This document shows positions 7,976-16,223 of a stretch of 64,000 nt of DNA, in pieces. The notes below the pieces were generated by a model. That model did no database searches. It saw nothing but the letters and a program-made list of their open reading frames with translations, and had not been told where the DNA came from. Source of the DNA: Novymonas esmeraldas. Taxonomy: Eukaryota > Euglenozoa > Kinetoplastea > Trypanosomatida > Trypanosomatidae. The stretch spans positions 64,501-128,500 of the forward strand of contig JAECZO010000089.1 of the NCBI GenBank assembly GCA_019188245.1, in the 5' to 3' direction. Position numbers and translations under genes: made by a program. Position 1 is the stretch's first letter. Each line of letters starts with the position of its first letter.

Positions 7976-8785
7976 TCACTTCCCCGCCGCGCCCCCGCCG
8001 CCTGGTGCGAGGGGGATTTGGAGGGGCCCATCGAAGGCGGCGTCGACGCGCACAAGCGGCAGCTGGAGCCCCTCCCCACGTCCACCGCGCTGTGCGCCGT
8101 TGCGGACGCGCACCTGCCCCTCCGCGGCGCGCGCGACGACGCTGCGTTGAAGGAGCTCGCCGAAAAGCGTCCGCGCTGCGACTGCGGGCTGGCCGGCATC
8201 CTCGGGCTGGGGCTCGAAGGCGCTGGTGCCGTAGTCGTGTGGCTGCCGCTTCCACTCTGCATACTGCACAGCTGGTCGGAGCGCCTTGCAGAACTTGTAT
8301 GTGGTGCCGTCCGAACCCGCCTTCTCACGGAACAGCGGTGGGGTGGGGTTAACGGCGGGTGCGTGGGTCTGGCGTGCCGGCCCGGCGGTGTCGGCCGCCT
8401 CGCGGCGCGAGGGGGTGTTGGGCATGTAGAAACTTGTCACGTGCTTCACGAGGGCGTGAGCTGTGTCGCGCTGCGCCTCGTCAGCCCAGCAAACCCGCTT
8501 GCGTGACGGCACCGCGGCTGCTTTCGGCGGTGTCGATGTTGGCACCGCCGCCGTCGCCACCGCTGCGGCTGTCTCATCCAACCCGGCTTCGCCAAGCCCA
8601 TCGCCGTCGTCCGCGGCGGTCCCGTCGACCTCAGCGACTGCCGGCGCCTCGGCCGGGAAGAAGTCCCCCTCAACAAGGTGCGTGGGGTGGGCATCGAAAG
8701 TGGATGTCAGCACCGCCTCCACCACGTCCTCGGCCCCGTCGTCCATGACGCCAGGCGAAGCAGGGGATGTGTCCTCTGAGCTCAT
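7976..8785 (-). CDS. Hypothetical protein with a PP1-docking (RVxW) motif
   Basis: A 269-residue protein starting MSSEDTSPAS at the ATG at 8785. The first 90 residues are acidic and Ala/Pro-rich and probably disordered. Residues 95-101 read RKRVCWA, with RVCW (97-100) fitting the RVxF/W docking motif used by regulatory subunits of protein phosphatase 1. A Lys/Arg lead-in and a following acidic residue fit the same pattern. A middle block around residues 160-185 contains TTYKFCKALRP and QYAEWKR and looks conserved. The last 40 residues enter the GC-rich tRNA flank and end in a Gly/Ala tail. The PP1-regulator role is an inference from one short motif. Confidence 0.65.
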   Translation of the reverse strand: MSSEDTSPASPGVMDDGAEDVVEAVLTSTFDAHPTHLVEGDFFPAEAPAVAEVDGTAADDGDGLGEAGLDETAAAVATAAVPTSTPPKAAAVPSRKRVCWADEAQRDTAHALVKHVTSFYMPNTPSRREAADTAGPARQTHAPAVNPTPPLFREKAGSDGTTYKFCKALRPAVQYAEWKRQPHDYGTSAFEPQPEDAGQPAVAARTLFGELLQRSVVARAAEGQVRVRNGAQRGGRGEGLQLPLVRVDAAFDGPLQIPLAPGGGGAAGK

Positions 8786-8859
8786 GGCGTTTTCCACCGT
8801 GTAAGCTGGCAGCTCGAACGCTAGTGGATAACACGTGCACACCGAGCACAGCAAGACAA

Positions 8860-8908
<49 letters not shown>

Positions 8909-9741
8909 GCCTGCTACACGAGAGCGAGGAAAAGGAACAAAGAGAACAAACAGTGAAAGGGCGGCGGAGGGCAAGCACACACACCATCTGCAGCTGTGCC
9001 GCCCGCAACAACAGTGTCCACCAGAAAGAGAGCAGAGAGGCGGGTGGTGGTGGTGGCCAGTGAAACCAAGCATGGCATCGTCGCGTTAAGCCCAATTCAG
9101 AGCAACTGTCAAGCATCGGTGACATGCATCGAGGAAGCTCTCACGTCCTCCCCTTTCCCACACAAAATGTCAGAGAGGGGTGACAAGTGTAGGGGCATAG
9201 ATGCTAGGCATGAGTTGCCGCGCAGCTATATCTCCCATTGCAGCAGCCGCATTTCCCTTTGCGTTTCTTCTCTCCTTCGCGTTTACTTTTTTTTTTTTTT
9301 TCTATTCGCGCGTCGGGTACGACAAGCGACCACTCGAGAGTCAGTACGCCGATCTGCGTTGCGTAATCTCGCCTGCTCTCAAGTCCGTGCTGCTCTCTCC
9401 CCGTGCGCTTTGGCGCGTTGCCACACTCTCTTCATCCCTCTGTCCGCTGCACTTCGCAACTGTGGCGAGGCTGATACGCGGAGGCCAGGGGAACGACAAC
9501 GACGGGTAGGGCGCAGGGGCGGAACCAGCAAACTCTGTATCGAGGACAACAGCAATGAGAGACAAAAGGAAACCAGCAACTAACTCAGCATTTCATTCAC
9601 ATGAACCACAAGGTCGAGCCACCGTGTGCCGCCACACAGACACAGACACAGACACACACCCTTATGTCTCACTTCCGTTTCTATCCTTCCAAAAAGAGAG
9701 GGAGGAGGAGACGTCGGGGTGCTCTGCCACGGCCGCGCGCT
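8786..9741. other. Intergenic region downstream of the glycosyltransferase gene
   Basis: About 0.95 kb holding the 46-base CA tract at 8861-8906 and a plus-strand T-run at 9288-9301. No gene seen; the nearby open frames are repeat-derived. Confidence 0.6.
8861..8906. repeat. (CA)n microsatellite
   Basis: An uninterrupted CA dinucleotide tract of about 23 units, which reads as (TG)n in the leader region of the PP1-motif gene transcript. Confidence 0.95.
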
Positions 9742-11637
9742 CTACGACTCCGAGAGCAGCGTCGGGTCCTCGCACATGTCCGAGAACGGCACAAAGACGC
9801 GCTCGTCCTTGAACCACAGCTCCACAAGCTCCTCTTTCAGCGTGGCAGTCACGGATGCGCGGGCACGGCGGTCGTGCCGCGCCGCCACGAGCCACGCGTA
9901 GTAGTGGCGATGTGACTCGTATAGTTGTTTGTTCTGGGAGGCGTAATGGATGAAGGGAGAAAACACCGTGTCCACGCCCTCCTCCGTATCGCATTGAAAG
10001 CCGCGTGCCCAGTCCCCCGCAGTCGCCGAGCGCCACATCAGCGGTGGCGTCACGAGGGCTCCACCACGCGTCTGCAGCAGCTCACCGGGCAGCGTCCCTT
10101 GCGGGTCGTTGCTGCCAAGTAGCCGCTCCGTCTTGTCCAGGCGCCGCCCCCCACTGGTCTCGGGGATCAGCTGCGCGAGGTACTTGCTTTCATGGTGCAG
10201 GCTGGAGAGGCTTTCTATACTGATGGCAAGTATGCCAATCTCTGAGCGCCGGTCGAGGCCGATGAGACCGAGCGGGCCGTGAGGGGGGTTGTACGCCACC
10301 GGCGGCGTGCGCAGCGCTGGCGGCGGCCCCGTCAGCAGGTTGTGCTCAATCTCGAACAGGCGCGTACGCGCGTAGATCAGTGCCATCACCGCTTGGTCAC
10401 AACCCCACCCAGGCCTTTTGAAGTGTCCATCGTCATCTACTGGCGGCTCCACTTCCGTGAAGGTGGCAAGCGCCTTCACCATGTGCCGCAGCGCCCATAC
10501 ACGCGACACGTGCAGACCGCTGTTGAGCACCGCGGTGGGGATCGCCTTGTTTACAACGGTGGTGTGGTAGAAGAGCGGATCCTCGTGCGATCGCCTCGCC
10601 TGCGTTGTGTAGGGCGACGTGGCGTTCGGCTCGCCAAGCATGTCGTCCACCATCCACCGCCGAGGCCCCGTGAAGGCCTCGTGAAGCTGAAGTCGAGCGT
10701 CACCTTTCTTTTTCTCGTTGTATTTGTTCACCATTGTGATGTTGCAGGTCGACACATGGTTGCGCGCCACCTCAATCATGTGGTCCAACGCGGCGAACGT
10801 CAGCGGGCACGACAAGGAGCCTTTCGCGCGCTGACCCCACCAACACTCATCTTCTGAATTGAACAAGACGGGTGGCATCTGCAGCAGGGGCCGCGTTGCA
10901 TCCGGGCCGGTGCCGCCACTCTTGGCCCGCAGCTCCTTCATGAACAGCGGTGCCCGCTTCTCGCCGTAGTCCTCCCACGCCCGCACAGCGGCGACGTCGA
11001 GGTCGCTCTCCTTCTCCGGCGACAGGTGGGCGAATTTGCTGAGGAACGGGACGAAGTCGACGCCGGTCCAGTACACGTCGCTGTCCAGCGTGACGACGAT
11101 GTCCTCATCGTGCAGGCCCTCGCGGTCGACGAAGTCCATGTAGGCCGTGAAGCGCTTGATGTGCGTGTAGGGGGTGGCGACGGTGGTCACCGGGACGCTG
11201 TACCCCGCAAGCGCCGCCGAGCCCACAGTTCTGCAGAGTACCTTGTTAAATCGGTTCGACGAGGTCCGGAAGCGCACGCGTGTGCGGCGCTCGCGGAGGA
11301 CACCCTTCTCCCGCAGGTACGACTCGATCTCCTTCTCCACCGCCTCCTGCCGTTGCACACGCTTCGCCGTGGCTGGCGTCGGCTTCGCTGCCCCGGCGCC
11401 TCCGTCGGCGGCACCGCTCGGGAGGGGCTCCACGAACTTGGCAGCGGCGCGATACGCACCCGCAGCGGAGGAGTAGGGCACCTTCATAAGACCGATATGT
11501 GGCGACTTCACATCTGGCGGCTTCACATCAGGCGCTGGCACATCCGGCAGAGATGTCGTGAAGAACAGAGTCACCACGAGTAAGATGACCAGAACACTTA
11601 CTACCAAAAGCGAGCGTCTCTCACTGCGGAGACTCAT
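9742..11637 (-). CDS. Type II membrane glycosyltransferase, putative
   Basis: A 631-residue protein starting MSLRSERRS at the ATG at 11637. A short basic head is followed by a strongly hydrophobic signal anchor (residues 9-27). A Pro/Val-rich stem with a repeated PDVK motif comes next, then a lumenal domain with IVVTLDSDVYW, whose DSD (185-187) is a DxD-type nucleotide-sugar/Mn binding motif. Further on come ECWWGQ, GWGCDQAVM and a C-terminal Trp-rich part. The topology fits a Golgi enzyme. Kinetoplastids have families of DxD transferases that decorate phosphoglycans and other surface glycans. I cannot say whether this adds galactose, arabinose or another sugar. The upstream extension of the frame lacks a signal-like start. 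Confidence 0.75.
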   Translation of the reverse strand: MSLRSERRSLLVVSVLVILLVVTLFFTTSLPDVPAPDVKPPDVKSPHIGLMKVPYSSAAGAYRAAAKFVEPLPSGAADGGAGAAKPTPATAKRVQRQEAVEKEIESYLREKGVLRERRTRVRFRTSSNRFNKVLCRTVGSAALAGYSVPVTTVATPYTHIKRFTAYMDFVDREGLHDEDIVVTLDSDVYWTGVDFVPFLSKFAHLSPEKESDLDVAAVRAWEDYGEKRAPLFMKELRAKSGGTGPDATRPLLQMPPVLFNSEDECWWGQRAKGSLSCPLTFAALDHMIEVARNHVSTCNITMVNKYNEKKKGDARLQLHEAFTGPRRWMVDDMLGEPNATSPYTTQARRSHEDPLFYHTTVVNKAIPTAVLNSGLHVSRVWALRHMVKALATFTEVEPPVDDDGHFKRPGWGCDQAVMALIYARTRLFEIEHNLLTGPPPALRTPPVAYNPPHGPLGLIGLDRRSEIGILAISIESLSSLHHESKYLAQLIPETSGGRRLDKTERLLGSNDPQGTLPGELLQTRGGALVTPPLMWRSATAGDWARGFQCDTEEGVDTVFSPFIHYASQNKQLYESHRHYYAWLVAARHDRRARASVTATLKEELVELWFKDERVFVPFSDMCEDPTLLSES

Positions 11638-12257
11638 AACGTTGCCAACCGGCAGCCGCAACGCCCATAGCAAGCATGCCTTCACCTTGGCACGGAGGCC
11701 GGTGCGACCCGTTGCAGGGTGCGGCGCGCCCATCCTGTGTGGCGTGCAGACGGCACTGGCAGCAGGGAGAACACGAAACGGCGCCGTTGACAGCGGCGAT
11801 GGGCCGCCAGGTACTTGCGCCTGCCGGAGGGACGGACAAGAGGGATGGATGGGGGAGGGGGAGGGGGGGGCAGAGGTTGGTGCGTACGTCCAGGAGGGGT
11901 GCTAGTGGATGCACGCCTGCTACTCTTTTTTTGTGTGCGAGGGTGCGCCGGTGAGGGGGCGGGGTGAGAGCGGAGCGGGAGAGGGGCGGGGGTGGGAGGT
12001 GGGAGGTGGGAGTGCATGGGGTGCTGCGCGTGCGTGTGTCGCCGGCCACGGCGCCAGGGGGCTGACACCAGCGGGACGCGCAGATGCGGCTGTGCACGTG
12101 CCCGTGCGTGTGCACCGAGCAGCGCTGGTGGGCTGAGAGAAAGGTGCAGGGGGGCGTGGCGTGGAGGGGAGCGGGAGAGGGCGTGGACGACGGCACACGC
12201 AGAAGCAGGCACGCACGCGCACACCAACACGGCTGACTGAGCCGCCTCCGTGAGCGT
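11638..12257. other. GC-rich intergenic region
   Basis: The spacer between CWC15 and the glycosyltransferase gene, with G-rich blocks on the plus strand around 11845-11880 and 11940-12010. No gene seen. Confidence 0.55.
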
Positions 12258-12797
12258 TCACCGGAAGAAGTTCTTCATGAAGTGCTTGAACGCTGCCGAG
12301 TCCTGCGTGCGGTTCAGCACCGAGTCCCACGTCTGCTTCCGCTTCTCCGCCGGCGTGCTCGCCTGCGACGCGCTGCGCCACGCGGCGTTGCGGAAGAGGA
12401 CATCGTGGTCGTAGCTGTTGGTGCGCAGCGCCCCCTCCCCCCCTCCCCCGTGCACCGTCGCCGGCGCGGCTGCCCGGGAGGAGGCGCAGGCACTGCCGCC
12501 GCCGCCAGCGTGCTGCTGCTGGTTCGCTTGGTGGCGGCGGCGACGCTGCTCGCGCCGCTTGGCCAGGCGCGCGTTCTCGCGCTCCACCTCGCCGTCGTCG
12601 TCGTCCCTGTCGTCGTCGCTGCTGCTGCTGCCACTGGCGCTGCTGCTGGCGGCTGGGGTGTTTGTCGCTCTCACCGCCGGCGTACTGGCGGGAGCGGAGG
12701 GGGCGGTGGGCGGCGCAGCGGTGGGCTGTGTGTCGACGCGGCGCCGCTTGATGAGGCCCTGCGCAGGCAGACTCTCCTTGTGGATGATCCCTGGCAT
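12258..12797 (-). CDS. CWC15: CWC15-like spliceosomal protein
   Basis: A 179-residue protein whose C-terminal third matches CWC15/Cwf15. A basic Arg/Glu helix with ARLAKRREQRRRRH is followed by YDHDVLFRNAAWR (family: WDDDVVFKN), then a terminal FKHFMKNFFR (family: FHKKFMEKYIK). CWC15 belongs to the PRP19/NTC-associated activated spliceosome; in kinetoplastids this would serve mainly trans-splicing. A Ser/Asp-rich stretch precedes the basic helix and a Gly/Ala insert separates it from the signature. The ATG at 12797 opens MPGIIHKESLPAQ. The conserved N-terminal half of animal CWC15 is largely missing, and the upstream frame gives only repeat-like sequence, so the short N-terminus seems real. 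Confidence 0.8.
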   Translation of the reverse strand: MPGIIHKESLPAQGLIKRRRVDTQPTAAPPTAPSAPASTPAVRATNTPAASSSASGSSSSDDDRDDDDGEVERENARLAKRREQRRRRHQANQQQHAGGGGSACASSRAAAPATVHGGGGEGALRTNSYDHDVLFRNAAWRSASQASTPAEKRKQTWDSVLNRTQDSAAFKHFMKNFFR

Positions 12798-13915
12798 GGG
12801 CCTCGATGCGCGTCGCGGGCACGGCCGTCCTCTTCCGTGTCGCCTCTCGTAGGTGGGCAGGTGCTGGCGGAGGGTGGTGGTGGTGGTGGAGTTGGTGGAG
12901 TGGGGGGGGGGGGGGGAAGTATGCGATGAAGGACCCGGAGGGGGAGCGCGGGTGGCGCACGACGCAAGGGAGGGAGGAGCGATGGAGGAGCGAGGGAGGA
13001 GAGAGGGCACAAAGCCACGTGCATGCGCGACTGTACCGCCGCGGCCCTGGAAGACGCACACACGCACACACACACACACACACATAAACGCAATCACAAA
13101 GCCGTGCACAGCGGCGGTGCCTCTCTCTGGCGCATTCCGCCGTGGCACCGTTTGCCGCGCGTCCCGTCCGCGTGTGTCCTCTCCCCTTCTCTGAGATGTG
13201 CGCAGCTGGTGGGTGGCGGGGACGGGTTCGCGTAGGTGCATGTCAGTGTGCGTGTGTCTATGGCCTACGCGGAGACCGGTGCCACCTCTAACGTAGCTGG
13301 GATGGAGAGCGCAGGAGAGACAGGGAAGGAAGGAATGAAAAGGGAGGGAGGCGAGGGAGAGGTCGGGGGTGGCGCAGTTTGCATGGGAAGGGCTAGTTAC
13401 CAAGCACGATCCGTAGACGGGACACAGTGGGAGCGGCTGAAGCAGCAAACGTGAAGGTGAAAAAACAAAATCAAAGAAAAGCGGCGCAAGACTAGGGAGC
13501 ATTTTGACGAGGAGACAAATGGGTAGAGGAGAAGTAGAAAAAAAAAAAAAACTGTATGATGTGCTCGTTTTGATATCGCTGGCAGACTCACACTCATGCA
13601 CACACACACACACACACACAATTTCACACACACACAATTTTACACACATACACTCATAAAGGGCAGACACGTATGCGCAAGTAAACCAGGCCAAACTCGT
13701 TTTTTTTTTGCTTTCGTTTTGTTTTTGTCTCAATGAGAAAAAAAAAAGACGTTACGAAAAGGCAAGTGGAAGGGTGGAGAAGGAGAGAAAAAGAAGAAAG
13801 GAGTGGTTACTGCGTTTGTGTGTGTGTGTGTGCTTGTGGTGTCGGTAGACACGAGGGAGGGAGGGGAGAAGGAGGCTGATTGCTGGCGTTGCTAGCCACA
13901 CCACGCGATGTGTGG
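12798..13915. other. Intergenic region with homopolymers and CA tracts
   Basis: About 1.1 kb between HBDH and CWC15. It has a 15-base G-run (12902-12916), CA tracts near 13055-13083 and 13600-13640, a plus-strand A-run at 13538-13551 and a T-run near 13701. No gene is supported. Confidence 0.6.
12902..12916 (+). repeat. Poly-G homopolymer
   Basis: Fifteen consecutive G residues on the plus strand, so C on the transcribed RNA. It lies just upstream of the CWC15 start, between GGTGGT-rich stretches. Confidence 0.9.
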
Positions 13916-14719
13916 TCAGCGCGCGGAGCCGGCCCCGTCGATCGAAAGGCAGGTGCCGCGCATTTCCTTGGCTGCTGGGCTGCACAAGAAGACAACGGCC
14001 TCGCCAACAGCTGTGCAGGCGACGAACTGCAAGGACGGTTGCATCTCTGTCATGATCTGCCGTGTTGCCTTGTCCACATCGCCACCGTATGTCTCGTGCG
14101 CCATCGCTACGATCTCCTTGCGCAGCAGCGGTGTGTCCACGAAGCCAGGGCAGACAGCATTGCACGTTATCTCCGTCGTCGCCGTTTCTAGCGCCACAGA
14201 TTTGGTGTAGCCAATCACACCGTGCTTGCTGGCCGAGTAGGCGGCCTTGTTGGCGTTCCCGACGAGACCAAGGATGGAGGAGATGTTAACGATGCGACCC
14301 CATCCGCGCTGTCGCATGAGCGGCAGCACCAGTTGAGTCATATGAAAGATGGAGTTGAAGTTCACATCGATAATATCGCACCAGTCCTCCACTGCCAGTT
14401 CCTCTGCCGGGGCAACGTGCTGCACACCAGCGCAGTTCACGAGGATGTCAATATGGCCCCATGCGTGATGCACGGACTGCACCATCGCCGCCATCGAGGC
14501 GCGATCTTTCATGTCACCACAGGCGTACATGACCTGCCCGTGGTGCACGGCTGCTGCTTTCGTTATGCGTTCGAGCACATCGGCAGATGGGGTCTCACGA
14601 CGCCCGTTCACCGCGACGCTGCAGCCGGCCTTGGCAAGCTCTACGCAGATGGCTTCACCGATGCTGCCCAGACCACCCGTGACCAGGGCGGTCTTGCCCA
14701 CGAGAAAGGGTTGATACAT
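13916..14719 (-). CDS. D-beta-hydroxybutyrate dehydrogenase (short-chain dehydrogenase)
   Basis: A 267-residue classical SDR. The Rossmann motif is TGGLGSIG (14-21), NCAG is at 95-98, the catalytic Ser is in NISS (146-149), and Tyr161 and Lys165 are in YSASK. PGFVDTPL follows, with a C-terminal FLCSPAA...G..LSIDGA segment. Length and pattern match bacterial-type 3-hydroxybutyrate dehydrogenase (about 260 residues), which interconverts D-3-hydroxybutyrate and acetoacetate with NAD. The ATG at 14719 opens MYQPFLVGKTALVTGG; upstream in-frame sequence is low complexity. The sub-family call is by overall resemblance, and another bacterial-type SDR activity remains possible. A bacterial origin would be worth testing by phylogeny. 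Confidence 0.85.
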   Translation of the reverse strand: MYQPFLVGKTALVTGGLGSIGEAICVELAKAGCSVAVNGRRETPSADVLERITKAAAVHHGQVMYACGDMKDRASMAAMVQSVHHAWGHIDILVNCAGVQHVAPAEELAVEDWCDIIDVNFNSIFHMTQLVLPLMRQRGWGRIVNISSILGLVGNANKAAYSASKHGVIGYTKSVALETATTEITCNAVCPGFVDTPLLRKEIVAMAHETYGGDVDKATRQIMTEMQPSLQFVACTAVGEAVVFLCSPAAKEMRGTCLSIDGAGSAR

Positions 14720-15225
14720 GGCTGTGTTTCTGTAGCGAGTGCTGGTGTGGCGGAGAGACTGTGTGTGTGTGCGTGTATCGGTAGAGTCGGTTGTATGAGA
14801 GAGCAAAGGAGAGTGAGACACAGAGAGGTAATGATGATGATGGGGAAAAGACGCGTGTGTGTTAGTGTCGGCGTGTTCTTCGGTCCTAACGTTGGCATTT
14901 TTTTTTTTTTGCACTTCTTTTGTGGGTGCTGCCGGGCTGCGTGCCGTCGCTGAGGTGCTCTTGCTGATGTGTGACGTGGGTCTGCCCCGCCTCTTCTTTT
15001 CCTCCGCCCCCACAAAAAAAAAAAAAAAAACCGCTGTCCTCCTGTTCTGGGAGAGAAAAAGAGAGAGTGTGTGATGTGTGGAGGAGCGGCCGTAGCCCAT
15101 GGTCACACATACAGACACTCCCTCATCGTTTGGTAGTGAGTGAAGGCACGTCAAGACACAGCAAGAAGCACACCACCGCAGTTGTGCAAGAGCGGCAGTG
15201 CGTCTCCCCCCCCCCTCATGTGCTG
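14720..15225. other. Intergenic region upstream of HBDH
   Basis: About 0.5 kb with a plus-strand T-run at 14899-14911 and an A-run at 15015-15030. A CGCTACAG at 14729-14728 (minus strand) is a possible splice acceptor nine bases before the HBDH ATG. No gene seen. Confidence 0.5.
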
Positions 15226-15582
15226 CTACACGGAGTTGTCATGGCGGCTCTTGATCAGCTCGATTATGCGCTCAGGGTCGACGCCGTGCTGGAGTAGAGT
15301 GGCGGCGACCAGCAGCGCTGGATCAGTCACCTCACTTCCGACTGGTTGCTGACGCTGCAGCGGGGAGCCGACGAGGTACGCCGTCGCTGAGAGCGCATCC
15401 AGCTGCTGCGCTGTCAGCACGTATGGTGTCGGGTCCTCCGCCGCAGCTGCCCCGTCTATCGGCAGCTGGGAGGCAGCATGCGTCAAGCGCGGCGTGGCTG
15501 GTGACGCGGATGCCGGCGCCGCAGTGCAGACGAGACCATCTGCGTCCGCCAACCAGCCACCGGCGAGAGTCTCGTTGCTCAT
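15226..15582 (-). CDS. Small hypothetical protein (118 residues)
   Basis: The frame starts MSNETLAGGWLADADG at the ATG at 15582; the in-frame codon at 15606 is GTG and so is not used. Composition is non-repetitive over the whole length, unlike the surrounding spacer ORFs. The first 20 residues (GGWLADADGLVC) look like a beta-hairpin of the kind that opens roadblock/LAMTOR5-type folds, but I cannot confirm that relationship. The C-terminal 30 residues (DPALLVAATLLQHGVDPERI) look helical. Function unknown. Confidence 0.6.
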   Translation of the reverse strand: MSNETLAGGWLADADGLVCTAAPASASPATPRLTHAASQLPIDGAAAAEDPTPYVLTAQQLDALSATAYLVGSPLQRQQPVGSEVTDPALLVAATLLQHGVDPERIIELIKSRHDNSV

Positions 15583-16032
15583 CGATGTTGCACCGGTGTG
15601 CACCACCGTTGGCGAGGGATTGTGAGGGCAGTGTGCGACGAGGGCGGGTGAATGATAAGGCGGTGTGGATCAGCGGTACCTGCTCTGCTGATCTGCTCAT
15701 TTGTGCGGGAGCATTATTAAGAGTGGAGAGGGAAAAACACGGAGAGAGAAAGGCAAGGAAAGTGAGGGCCAAGACATGGCGCGCTGGCACGGAGACAGCA
15801 CACGAATGGGAATGAACGACACCTCATCAAGGAGAGGAAGATGTGAGAGCGGAGAGGAACGAGGAGGTGACGACAAAAAAAAAAAAGGAAAAGGAAAAGG
15901 GGAGGAGAGGTTTGTATAGGAGTAGTGGCGATGACACTGGTGATGACGGCAGAGGCGGACTTGCCCCGGTAAAGCAAGCTTTACCGTGCGCCACGTGTCA
16001 TCCATGCGCCATCTCGTCGGCCGAAGATAAAA

Positions 16033-16074
<42 letters not shown>

Positions 16075-16223
16075 CCAACAACAGTCACAACAGGAAAGCC
16101 AAAGAGGTGTGGTACGGCGCCCCAAGAGGCTGGTGTGCCTGCGCGCCGACGTGTGTGTATGTCCCGGGTGTGGAAAGGGGGGGGGGGAAGTGGAGAGAGA
16201 AAGAGAGATCTGATGCGATCCAC
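15583..16223. other. Intergenic region with an AAC repeat
   Basis: The spacer between the MFS transporter and the 118-residue gene, containing a plus-strand A-run (about 15875-15886) and the AAC tract at 16033-16075. No gene seen. Confidence 0.6.
16033..16075. repeat. (AAC)n / (GTT)n microsatellite
   Basis: About 14 tandem AAC units, which read GTT in the RNA of the MFS gene 3' UTR. Confidence 0.9.
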
